Assembly (NCBI RefSeq): GCF_003286085.1
Contig: NW_020825288.1
Coordinates: 1,736,001 to 1,800,000 of the forward strand
Direction: 5' to 3'
Length of the DNA stretch: 64,000 nt
Source: Drosophila persimilis
Lineage: Eukaryota > Arthropoda > Insecta > Diptera > Drosophilidae
Numbering within the stretch: position 1 is the first letter of the stretch; every line of letters begins with the position of its first letter. Shown here in pieces: positions 24,537-36,208 of the stretch. The notes under the pieces were generated by a model. That model was not told the origin of the DNA, made no database searches, and saw nothing but the letters and a program-made list of their open reading frames with translations. A program made the position numbers and the translations under genes.

Positions 24537-26425
24537 TTAGAAGGCGAAGAGCAGCAGGAAAGCCATCATAAGACAGAACAGACCCATGGCCTCAGACAGG
24601 GCAAAGCCCAGAATGGCGTAGGAGAACAGCTGCTGTTTCAAGGATGGATTCCTGGCATAACCAATGATGAGGGAACCGAATACTGTTCCGATACCAGCAC
24701 CTGTTGCATTGGTTTGTTGTCAAGGACGCGGAAACATGTAGGGGACATGGAAGAAAGACAATATTCAATTAGTCAACGTCTCAAATGAAAGTTGATCTCC
24801 GGCAACAGCCGAAGAGCTCGGGCTGTGCTTATACGAGTTCTGTTGCACATCGTGTAAACACAACCGACGCGGTCCCTGCCCAGCCATTGTCTTCCGTCTT
24901 TCGCCTCGTTTGCTGACGCCAGTCAGTCACAGATTAGTCTGAATTGAGTTCTGCGTTGCCCGGAGGCTTTGCAGCAAGCACATTGCACTAAAACAGCCGG
25001 CCACGAAAGTTTTCAATGCAACAAGGCGGCAGTCAGACGCGAGCGCCGATGGCAACGCCAAGCCGCAGTATTTCTGGTACTTTCGTCCTGCAATCACACA
25101 GGTTTCCTGCTAGGAAATTAAGCCTCCGACACACAGGCACCTCTCGATGCACTGCATGTTGTAACAACACAAGGAGGCTTGGCCAAATCTCAGACCTTCC
25201 CGGGGCAAAGTAAGAGTAATCAGATACTCGTTGTGTGTGCCCCAGATGCTAGTTTGTAACTGACTGAAGGAGGTGAAGAGCCGGGACGTAACATGGGCGG
25301 AGGGCCACGCATGATAGGTGGGTATGAGCCATGGGAATGGGAGTAACAACAAAACCAATACGAACCGGATCCAGCGACACCGACTGTTGCAGCACCAGCA
25401 CCAATGAATTTGGCAGCCGAATCAATGTCACGGGTGACGGGCGAGGTCTGGAATGACCTGATTTGTGGCAGTAATGCAACTGGGGTTGTGTTCTGAGCGG
25501 CCAAGGTCTGGCTCTGGCTGATGACGGCGCTGCTCAATGGTCGCAAGTACTGCTTGGAGTTGGCGAGGAGCTGCAAAGGAGAAGACATATAGAGTTAGTT
25601 ATTATATAAGAAGAATGCGGATAAGTGTTAGTTGCTGTGTACTTTGCTTGAGATAAAAGTGTATCCAAGTGATAAGAGAAGCAGTCCACCCCCTTTGAGA
25701 GTGAGGCGTCAGTTCATTGTGCTTTTTCCCCGTCTGAGAAAAATCTTATTTAATAGGAGGCATAGGTGGCCGGCCATTGCCAAGTTATGCAATCGTTGAG
25801 TAATTTAGGTTTGATATTTTGGCAACTGCATTTGTTGTTGTATCGTTACGGACAATGACCACTGACGCTATTCGATTGCACGGCCGAATGGATTTCCGGA
25901 TTATCAATAATGTCATAAACAAAAGTTGAATTATTCCTCTCGCCATTGGAAAGCTTTCACCTGTTCTAACCTCAACTAAGGGCGCACGCACGATAGATAC
26001 GGTTGGTGGTTATACAATGCCATGTGAGGCTCTTTGTAGGCACTAATTGGTCAACAAATTTATTATATTTCGATTGAAAAGTGTACAATTTAATATACTT
26101 TCCTCTTAATTGCATTTAAATTATGTTTCCAGCCGCGTTCTCGACATAACCTCAAACTTTGCCTGCAACTTAACTTATGTAACTGTGTGTGTTTCCACGA
26201 TTGGAAGTTCACCACGAAGGGGCGCCGATGTAAGCGGCCGCCAACATAGATTTTTATGCATATCGAGGGAAAAAAAATAGGAAAATCGATGCAGCTATTG
26301 ATTATGTAACACGCTTTAAACAATTTTATCTCGCACAAAGGCACAACAAGAGTAACGTCACATTTTCGTCTACTTACGGCGCTCCTGGCAACGGGGGCAA
26401 TGCGAGAGACTGTCGACACGAACAT
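24537..26425 (-). CDS. ATPsynC: ATP synthase F0 subunit c (proteolipid), mitochondrial
   Basis: Three exons (26425-26378, 25570-25366, 24700-24537) give 138 aa. Exon 1 encodes the start of the import presequence ([16 protein letters not shown]). Exon 2 completes it (to about SFQTSPVTR) and begins the mature protein [22 protein letters not shown]. Exon 3 adds [22 protein letters not shown], with the conserved R-N-P loop, and the second membrane helix [30 protein letters not shown], including the proton-carrying Glu in SEAMG. Subunit c forms the rotor ring of the F1F0 ATP synthase in the inner membrane. Introns of about 0.8 and 0.67 kb separate the exons. All key residues are intact. Minus-strand upstream sequence to about 27.17 kb, where a TATCGATA DRE stands, likely holds the promoter and 5' UTR exon. 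Confidence 0.95.
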
Positions 26426-28404
26426 TTTCAGTTGATTTTTTTTTTTGATTGGCTTACGACAAAATTGAAGCTAGCGCACGGAGCTCTGCAAAAGATATAG
26501 ATGGAAATAAACTATAGGTTCTATGCGATAAATAAGTTTGCATTTGGTAAACGCCGCTGTCGCTGCTGCTGCTGCCGCTACCGCCTGCAAAATGTTACGT
26601 AATGGGTGGAAAAAGTTGATTTTGCACTGGACTTTCACGCGACTCGACGTTAATATTCACGTGTTAGTTTAATTCTGCGAAATTAAAACCTTTTTCTTTA
26701 GTTTTCTTGCAAATTTGTCAATTTACTTTGCTGTTCGACTTTTTCAGTGACGCAACGTCTCGACACACAGGCACACTATTGAGCACTGGCAATTCCTCTC
26801 GTCACATGTGTGTGTGTGTCTGTGTGTGTGCCGCAAGATGGCGACATTCGACACGTTTTCGAGAAAATGTACAATTTCCACTGATAATTCACACTTTTCC
26901 ACTTAATTGCACTTTGCATTCACATTCGCAAGATAATCTAAAGCATTTTCTTTCCGAGCACTGATTATTCAACCAGCAGGGGGGGTGCTCCGCTGGCGGC
27001 GGTAGCAGCTGAGCAGTTTTCAATTCCATCGCAGAACTCACTTCGAACAAACCCTTAACAACAGTGGAACCGTATTGAACGCGAAATATAACTTTACCCT
27101 GTGCTGGCAAAATTTTGGACGTCTGCGTGGTGAATTCCACGAGCGGGAAAGGTGCGCGCGCACGCGATTCTATCGATAACCTACTAATTTAAGTGTTTAT
27201 TATAAACAAATGGCATTATTCGAGTCCACTGAGATCCGTTTGCTGCACTATTTTTTTTTGCTTTCCGTCAATTACCTTAATAGCGGCGTCAGTGGCGAAA
27301 TTGAATTGCGATTGTAACTAGTTTGCGGTAAATGCAAGCCTGCGCCGGTCCATCCGTGGTGTACTGGAAGCGATACTGGAATGCGACGCCGGTTTTTGCT
27401 TTATTATCACAAAATTTCAACGCTTGATGCTATCACTTCGGAGCTGATTTTAACAATTATTAATTTTCACGGCATGAGACGTCTAAATTGTCAAACTCCT
27501 GGGAATTGAAAATGGCGAATTGTCAGTCCTGGCACCAGAGTTGCTCTAATTGCGTCGGCGATAGTTCCGATAGTCGGGCGGGTCAATTTAAAACTTATTG
27601 TAATGTAATCGATAGTAATGTTTGTACTATTTAATTTCAGCTAAGGTAAGCAGAACATTTTATCTAGCTTAATTACTAGCTATTTAATGTATTTCTCTAC
27701 TTACAACCGCCTTGCATCCTCAGCTAATCGAATCTATCACTCTAGCCCTGGTCACTCTAGCCCGTTCCGTTTCTGGCCTATTCACCACATCCACGCACAC
27801 AACTACAGCCGCAGCATAACGCGTCGTCGTGTCGTTGGTGTCTACGTCACGTCGCTTCGAATATGTTTTAATTTCCTGCAACTGCAAGGCTTCACAATCG
27901 ACACAGAATGCTGTAAGTAGATAAATTGTGATTTTCCCCGTGCTTGTTTGGCCACATCTAACAGCCAATCTCGCCGCCCCGCTCCCCGTTTGTGTGTCAT
28001 TGCAGCCCTCAATTGCATAACAGCAGCATTTATGCATGAGTGTGTGTGTGTGTGAGACCGAAACACACCACACCACGCAGCCAGGCCAACTAGAGACGGC
28101 AGTAGCAACAACAGGGGCATCGGCTGCATCGACCGGGAGCCACGCCACGCGGTTTTTCAAATCACTGTAAAATTTGCTGCATTTAGCAGATACCCATAAT
28201 CCTTGGATATCAGTAAAAATACAGTGAAATTGAGAGGCTATAGGCTATATCGGACAGGCCGCATCAACCGCTAGAATGTTTCGCTGCTGACTATCGATAG
28301 ATACTCGATAGTCGCGACCATCGCCACCAACAACAGTATTCATTCGAACAATTTTACATAACTACAACGCAGTCATCGTCGTACGACTCGAGTGATAGAG
28401 TGAT
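26426..28404. promoter_or_regulatory. Divergent promoter region of ATPsynC and the JAZF1-like gene
   Basis: No supported coding sequence. DRE-type sites occur: TATCGATA at about 27171 and CTATCGATAG at about 28291. CGATAGT elements lie near 27558 and 28308, and a CA/GT repeat near 26806-26830 and 28040-28053. These are the usual core promoter elements of broadly expressed fly genes. Confidence 0.5.
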
Positions 28405-31400
28405 ATGGCCGTGTTCCTGATCAACGTCTGTAAATATAGTGGCTGCGGCATCACATTTCCAAGCTTAAGCGATCTAATATCACACATCGAGGACACCCAT
28501 ATAGGTGAGCACTTGTGACACGGGAGTAATCATTTAGTAGTCGCGTGATGCATCGAAGCGAGCGGTGTGTTTTGTTTATTTTATTTATATACCATATACA
28601 ATGTATATACGTTTGCATACATGATGCGCGGTGCGGTGCGGCGTATCTGCATGTGTTGCGAGAGTGTTTGTGTGTGAGTGAGTGAATTGGTGTGCGGGTG
28701 TACGCCCGTTGTGTGGTGAATGTTGTTTCTATTGGACGATTGGGCCTAAAGCCAGTTATTAATGACAGTTCAGATTCTATTCGGGGGAAAATCGATGCTG
28801 ACCCAGGCCTAAATATGCACGCGGCATATACAATAGGCAGACAATTGCTTACCTGTGTGTACCTCACGCACACCTCGGCAAGTACAGCATTCGATTGGTG
28901 TGCGCTTGCTCCTCTGGCCATGATCGGATACAACCATGTTACCATGTTGGTGCGAGCGAGCGCGTATTATAAGCAAAACAAAAGCAAGCAAAAAGCCGGT
29001 GATCCATTCAGGCAACAACAAACCAACAACACCAGTGCGATTGTGTGTGAGTGTGTGAACGTGTGATGGTGTGCGTGAGGCCAACACAGCATCTTGTACT
29101 ATGGAACCGGCATGTTAAGCGCCCTTTTCTGTGACCTGTCCGCATGGCTTGGCTTGGGTTTTGAGCGCGCGCGTCTCTGTCGCGGCAGGTGTATCAGAGC
29201 AGCTATGCATTTGGCGAGTAATCGGAGATGCGGTCTACTTTCACAGACTCCCTGGTCGGTCGCCCACGCACAATTGTCCGAAGTTGGGCCTCTGAATACA
29301 CACGTGACTGGGTTACGTCCGCCCTCCATTCTCCTGTGAACCCTAATTAATCATTCTGTATGTGTGGACTTGTACCGGCTGTCGGAACCCATTCCCCCTC
29401 CGAACCCCACCCCACCCTCCCTCCATTTGAGTGCATAGATATAAACAATTTCTAATTTTAGCGTGTGGGTGCTCGCTCAGGTACCTGGTTCTGAAGCGGG
29501 TATTAAAGGGGTGGGGTGGGCAGAGAGAAAATCAATAAAATTAAGCCCAGTGTTGCCACTTGGCTTCAATTGTGGGTCGCAACGGGGCTTGGGGGTTGTG
29601 TGTGCTGTGCGTTATGTAGCATCATGCTCAAGGGGGTGGGTAAATGGTGGTGCGGGGCATCATTTGTTTGTATTCCATCTATGTATAGTGTATATGTATA
29701 CGCTTTCATGTAGGGGTGGCTACCCGGGGCTCAGCTGACTCGGTTACAGTTACGTTGGCAGCTGTTTTGTTGTTGCCTACGAGTGAGTGTGATAACGGTC
29801 AACATACAACAGCAATGGCGGCGTCGGCGTTGCCCGGGCAGGCTTTCTCCCTCTCCACGGCCCGGCCCGGCCTGCCTCGGCCCCGGGCATTACATAAAGC
29901 TCGAGCATACGCCCACATGGCGTCTACTCTGCCCCTGTCAGTCGCATCCATCCCCCAATCCATTATCCATGTCGGTGTGACTTGGTTCCATTACGTGAAC
30001 GAAGCGAACATTTGCCCGGATTATAAATGCCTATCATTTCATTATCTCGCAGGACATTTGATGCGTGGGCAGAGTGGGGTTTCGTTTCGGTTTGCCGTCA
30101 ATGTCTTATCAAGCCCGCACGCTTCGTCGAGCGTCGAGCGCTGGGCGTTGGCGTTGCCCTGGCAACACCGCGCCATCCGGGAGACCTTCACGTTTGTCCT
30201 TTTCACAGTTGCCAGGCACCTGTTGGGTCCCAAATAACTGTACTATGTTGATGTGTGTGTTTTTTGGGGGTGTAAGGAAGAACGCTTCGTCTCGCTTTTG
30301 ATTTTCGAAATTCGACATGGCGCCGGGTCACGAAGATAACATGATCGTTTCTGTCTGCACATTTGCAAATTCAGCATACAGACATTGCCAAAATATTCGT
30401 CAAGTCAACGACTTTTGCGTCTTTGTTTTTATCAAAATTTCAAAGAATGCTTTCGAATCTATTGGAAAGTTTTGTTGTTTTGCTGGTCTGATTGGTCCGT
30501 CCAAAAACAATGTGTACACTTGTTCGTCTGTGTGTGTTTGTAATTATTATCTGCTCGAAATTCTGCAACAAGTGCATGACTCATGGGTGGGGAGGGAGCG
30601 GCAGGAACGGCGGCATCTGCGTTTATTTTGTTTTTAAAATACAAATACGAAAGATATACTATACTCGGTATATAGGCAGTATATATTGTGTGTACATAGA
30701 TCATATTGTTTGTTTAAAAGCTGTCTGTAAAAAAGTCGAAGAGCAAGTAAGTGTCACCTACAGCGGGAGACGTGTGTGTGTGCGAGAGAAGGCAAGAGAA
30801 CCGCGGAGAGACTGCCTGTGATACTGAGAGGGACTGCTTGAGGTTATCAACTAGCAAAAGCAACAAAAACAGCAACAAAATAATAACAATAATGAATGCA
30901 AAATAAATGTTGAACTGATTTGACCGTAGCAAATGACGCCGTGTGCGAATGGCACTTTGAAGCAGAAAACTCAACAGCAAGAGAGGGGGGGGAGGGGTGG
31001 TGGCCGTGGGCGGGGCGGCTTCTGTGCGATTTTGTCAGCCAAAATTGTTTTTATATGCCACAATCGAATATTAACATGTATCTTTGAGTAACTATGGGCG
31101 GTACGTGGAATTATGTGCGTAATAAACTTAATATCGATGTGTTCTCTTTGTATGTGTATGTGTCATCAATCGATTGCAAGGCACGTAGACATAAAATCAT
31201 GGCCGCAAATGTTTTTAATCACCACTTGCCCTGATAAGAATAGCGTTAGCTAGCGGGGAGGGGAGTTCGTGGGGGTGTGTGGATTCTGCTAAATTAAGCA
31301 TATGTTTCGGCATATGTTTTGTGTTTGCACGTCATTCAAAGTGAATCAATTAAAATGCAGCGCTATCGTTATCGCCTGGAATGTGGGTGGCAGACAGAGC

Positions 31401-34400
31401 TGCAATCGAAAGATCGTTAAGGATAAACAGCTGTTAGGCCCCCGCTGTAAACGCTCTGTTACAGTGCATGGGGCCTCTGGCTTTGAGTGACGTAATGAAT
31501 GGTCGTGCTGACACACTTACGCACAAAAATGATTTAATTGACGAATTGACGAAAACGTACGGCACGCACACACCCAAAGCCTATACCTATACCTATAGCT
31601 ATAATATCAAGCGAATCAATCAAATGTTCAACGTTATCGCAATATAATCGAATGTGGGAGGCAGGGCTGTAAATCCATGAAAAGGAAGCGGTAAAGATAA
31701 GATTGTTAAGGATAAACAGCCCCAACTGTAAACACTCTGCTCTGTTACAGCGCTGGGTGCCCCAGGCCACACGATGAATGATGATCGTGCGCCGCTGTGA
31801 CACAGTTTACGCACATACTGTAATTTAATTGAGAAATAAAGCGTGCACCGCTGTAGTAGTCCGCTCATGGAGGTTAGGTTACGCACACAATCCCAGAAAA
31901 TCCGAAAGCGTTCAGCTTTTGCGTGAGAGCTGGGACAGATGGACGGCACCGGGCACCGGGCACCTGCGAGCTGCTGCTATTATGCACTCTCTGATTAAGC
32001 AAACTGCTGGGCTTATGTTTCGTTAAAACGATAAGATAATGTCCCGCGACTAGCAGCCAGACACATGAGCTGTGCTCGCTCGGCTTGCCCCCCTACGGCC
32101 CGCTCCTGCAGTTGGCAGAACAGACAGAACAGAACCCTCACAAAATGCGTCAGCAGCGGCATTAAATTGGGGTTTCTGTACGTGCACTCTCGTCTGTTTG
32201 CTTATTTCAACATTTTAACAATAAATTACTGCTTCTGTGGGTCTGTGTGTCGGTCGTGTAGCCGTGTCGCCGTGTACCGAGTGCTTGAACTTGTTTCACT
32301 GCAAATACGAGTACAACAATTTAATAAATATGGGCGAGCCGAAATAAATTTGGATGCAGGTTTCTGTCGACCGGCCGGTCCGCCGGCCCGCATTCCTCCG
32401 ATTCAGATTTGGATTCATATTCGAAATGTCATTTTCAATTAGCTCATCCCCTCTTTCGTCTCTTTTCTGTTTCCTCTCTCTCATCGCCCACTCCAGACTA
32501 TGATCCTAAGGTGGTCGAACAGAAGGAGCAGGCCCAGCCTGCCTGCCTGCCCCTGAGCTACGTCCTGCGCTTCGTCACGGAGGACAACCGCAAGGAGGCC
32601 GCCACCTTTCTGGCCAACAACACCGCCCCACCTGCCACCAATAGCGGCAGCAATGCCGGCAGCCACGGCAGTGGCAATGTGGAGCTCAAGCGAAAGCTGG
32701 CCATCAAGCACCACAGCTACAGCATGTCGTCGTCCAATCGCAGCACCACGCCCACAGGTGAGTGATGACCGACCCCCCATGACTCGCCATGGTCGTGGAA
32801 CTGATAATGTAATCTGTGGGTCTGCTCTTTTTCTGATATTTTAGGCAGTGAAATGGACGAGGATGAAATGGTTGTCACGGAGTCCGAGGACAGCAATGAT
32901 TCCTGGACCACCGAGGAGTTTAGCTCCGAGTTTATCATGCGCTATGGCAGCAGGTTCGTTCTATCTCTCTAAATACCTCTAAAAAAGCAAAAGTTTTGAT
33001 GATTGTAAGCCTTCCGCACTCTCCGCACATAGGCATTCCGGTGGCGGAAGCAATGGCACGCCTGGCAATGAGAAACCCTTCGCCTGCCCTGTGCCCGGAT
33101 GCAAAAAACGCTACAAAAACGTCAACGGCATCAAGTACCATTCGAAGAATGGCCACAAAAAGGACGGAAGGTAGGCAGTCCACCCAAAGGGGACTCCCAA
33201 TTGGGCTCTAGAAACTCATAATTTTACTCCACCACAGAGTGCGAAAGGGCTACAAATGCCACTGCGGGAAAAGCTACAAAACGGCGCAGGGCCTGAAAAA
33301 CCATGCCCTCCACACCCACAACGCGCAGCCCGAGAGCGTTCTGACCACCCAGCAGGTGGCCAATGCTGCGGCTGCCGCCGCATCTTCTTCCGTGAGTGGT
33401 GGCAGCACCAACAGCAGCTCCAATCCCACTCCGCCCGCCATCCAGCGCAGCAACTCTCCATCGCAGTCGCTTGGCTCGCTGAGCCCGTCGAGCATTAGCA
33501 ACATGTCGAGCAGCGCCAGCAGCTGTCATGGAGGCAGCAGTCTGTCCAACAACAACAACAACAACGGCACCAGCAGTAGCAGCCAGAACACTGCCATCGT
33601 TGGGGGTGGCAATATGCTGCAGCAGCTCAGCACTGGGAACGTGGTCACCCTGACCAATCTTCCATCTCAGCAGCAGCAGCAGCAGCAACACCAGCCGCAT
33701 CCACAGCAGCAGCAGCAGCATCAGAACCACCACCAGAATGGCGGCTCAGCAACAGGTAACAGCAACAACAATTTAATGCGCAGCACACTCGGTTTAGTAT
33801 CCATTAAAGCCAATAGCCACAGCAGCAACAGCAATGGGAACAACGCAAATCCCAAGACTGTTAGCAACCTAATGGCTGCCAATGCAACGGCCAGTAAGAT
33901 ACTCAAACTCGCCACCAACGTGGCCAACGGTGGCTCTGTAGTGGCGCCCAATGTCGTTGACCAAGTAGTCAAGCAAACCACCAGCAATGGCCCGACGGTG
34001 ATCAACAGCAGCATCAACAACGCCAACAAGATGCCGTTGCCAAACTTGGTAAACCTTGGCATACTCACGCCAGCCACATCGCCCACCAAAAACACCCAGA
34101 CGCTGACCTTCACCTCCACGACGAATACCAGTGGCCACAACAACCAGCAGCAGCAGCACCAGCAGCAACATCACCAGCAACAGCAGCAGCTGCTCACTTC
34201 GCTCACCTCGAACATGCAGAAGCACCAGAAGACCAGCATCCTGCTTCTGCAAGAGCCAACCACTCCCAGCCAGATCCTGCAGCCAGTCCAGGCACAACAG
34301 CAGCATCAGCAGCAACAGCATCATCTGCAACTGCAACAGCAGATGCAGCAGCAACAGCAACAGCATCATGCGCTGCCCATCAGTCCTACGAGCAGCGTCA

Positions 34401-36208
34401 GCGGCAACAGCAGCAAGAGCAGCTCGCCCACGCCACAACAACAATTGCAGCAGCAACAGCAGCAGCCGCCACTGATAAAGAAGGGAAAGATGGAGCCCAT
34501 ATCCGGCATAGAGCCGATGGAGACGGATGAGCCGCCGCTGAATGAAGCGATCTCGGAAAGCGTGGCTGCGGTCATAGCCACCATCGCAGAAGCCAGCAGC
34601 AAGGCAGCAGAAGAGGCGAATGTGATCTCAGCAGCAGCGGCAGCCAATGCTGTCTCCACTGTCACAGTGGCGGCCATTGAAGTTGTCGGCGCTGGCGCCG
34701 CCAACGACGAAACGTAGCCTATACTAAAGCAGCTACTGATGCATCGCCAACTGACGCTGGAGCCGCCGCCCGAGCTGCCCCAGCCGGCCCAGCAGCAACC
34801 GCCGCCGCATTGACATGCCTCGTATACGAAAAACAGATAGACCCCGACCCCCTGAAACATTCTCAAGCTCGTTGCAATCGTTCGAACCGTAGTTTATCCC
34901 TTAGTTAACTTAACCTATGACATGATATTAAGCTTAAGAGGCCGCCAAGATCTGAGTGGGCCACAAGTCACTCACCGAAACACCATTTTAAACATCGTAC
35001 CATCGTAGACTGCATAGACTTGCTTAGAAAAAACCAGAGACAGGGATAAGTTCTGTATTTAAAATGTATTTGTAAACCTTGGTTCTTCAAACCACAAGAA
35101 TCCCGATCTATGAAGAGCAGAAACAACAAATCTGATGGTTTGTGCAATATTTGAAAAAAGAGGGATTTATAAACGATTTATTATGATGATTATATGTAGC
35201 AATGACTATCGCGCTTGTATTAAACTATTTACGACTGCTGATCTCCTTTTAATTTGTAATTAAACGTTTAATTTAGAAAATAGAGCCTAGAAGCAACCCC
35301 ACCCCTCCTAGGCGAAGCACGAAGGACAAATTGTAATAATATACAAACAGCGGAACGCAATACTCTACTCGCATTAGAAACTCAATCATTTTATTGTCTT
35401 GCGGCCTATTCCTACTCGTATTCGACAACAAGTATTATTTATGTTTTAAGCATTAGCAAATTGATTTTAATTATACAATATCGAATTTTATGTCTCCGAT
35501 TTGATTGGTCTATGAACGAGCTCGGGCTCGCACTCGAACCCGAGCCCTCTTACGTTTTAGTGCAATATTTTTGTTTAATTATCATTTCCATCCCTTTCCC
35601 TTTCTGTCAAAGGTGTTTGGTGGTTCTTTTTTCGTTTTGTGTTCTTTTGATTTTATGTTTTTTCGTTACTTCTTTTCCTTTTCTCTCTACCTATTGCAGA
35701 AACCTCTTACTCCTGCTCTTCATACAACCACAAAAGCACCAACAGCAACCACCTCCACACGACCAGCGAAGGCCCCAAGCCCAGTGTCAGTGCCAGTGCC
35801 ACTATGGTTATTGCCGCAGCCACTGCCACTGCCGCCAAGAGGCCCACAGCAGCCGCTTCCTTCAGGCCATCGGCAGGCCCCAGCAGCGCCACCTCCAGCC
35901 GGAGCAGTAGCAGCAGCGGGAGTGGAAGTGGAAGCGGGAGTGGGATGACGCCCATGCAGATCTCGCCCACCTTTATTGAGCACAAGTATTCGTCAATAGA
36001 CATCAAAGAGAAGTTCTTGTCCACCCTGCGAGCGGCCACGGCCGACAGCGTTGCCTCGTCGGCCTCGGCGTCGGCGTCTCCCAAGGCGCCCGATGTGGTG
36101 GCACCTGTGGGAGCAGGCGGTGGCCTGCGGGGCGTTGCTGTGGGCCAAATGTGCGCGCTGCAGAACGAGCACATACATCAAAATCTCTTCAAGAAAACCA
36201 TCAATTGA
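28405..36208 (+). CDS. CG12054: JAZF1-like three-zinc-finger nuclear protein, isoform with distal last exon
   Basis: Exons 28405-28504, 32497-32757, 32845-32953, 33033-33170, 33238-33755 and 35700-36208 join in phase to 544 aa. An alternative is to read on from 33238 to a stop at 34717 (695 aa). Three C2H2 fingers match JAZF1/TIP27: CKYSGCGITFPSLSDLISHIEDTH, then CPVPGCKKRYKNVNGIKYHSKNGH, and CHCGKSYKTAQGLKNHALHTH. The acidic DESWTTE-like stretch of JAZF1 is present as DSNDSWTTEEF. JAZF1 is a transcription cofactor linked to NuA4/TIP60 and TR4. After the fingers there are Ser/Asn/Gln-rich tracts with CAG repeats. The donor at 33756 (GTAACA, phase 1) and acceptor at 35699, after a long pyrimidine tract, are phase-compatible, so I propose two C-termini. 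The distal exon ends IHQNLFKKTIN. Confidence 0.8.
28505..32496 (+). other. 4 kb first intron of the JAZF1-like gene
   Basis: It splits the first zinc-finger exon from the rest. It contains GT/CA simple repeats and a diverged tandem duplication of about 0.2 kb (31343-31545 and 31611-31834; listed separately). Open frames here, including 29716-30237, show no family resemblance. Long introns like this one in fly regulatory genes often house enhancers. Confidence 0.6.
31343..31834. repeat. Diverged tandem duplication inside an intron
   Basis: Copy A (about 31343-31545) and copy B (about 31611-31834) share, in the same order, GAATCAAT, GAATGTGGG-GGCAG, GTTAAGGATAAACAG, CTGTAAAC-CTCTG, TGTTACAG, GATGAATG or AATGAATG, TTACGCACA and TTTAATTGA. 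Gaps of 5-15 bases separate the matches. The similarity is old but obvious by eye. Confidence 0.7.
34718..35699 (+). other. 3' UTR of the long isoform, intron for the distal-exon isoform
   Basis: Between the proximal stop codon and the distal exon. The sequence is AT-rich with several possible poly(A) signals. It ends in a 40-base pyrimidine-rich tract and CTATTGCAG, a strong acceptor. Confidence 0.5.

Noticed and set aside
29716-30237. 173-codon plus-strand frame in the JAZF1-like intron
   Set aside because: Overlapping frames in other phases, no recognisable motif and no codon pattern; treated as intronic.
35461-35910. 149-codon plus-strand frame across the distal JAZF1-like acceptor
   Set aside because: It crosses the pyrimidine tract and acceptor; the correct frame of the distal exon is a different one that ends at 36208.
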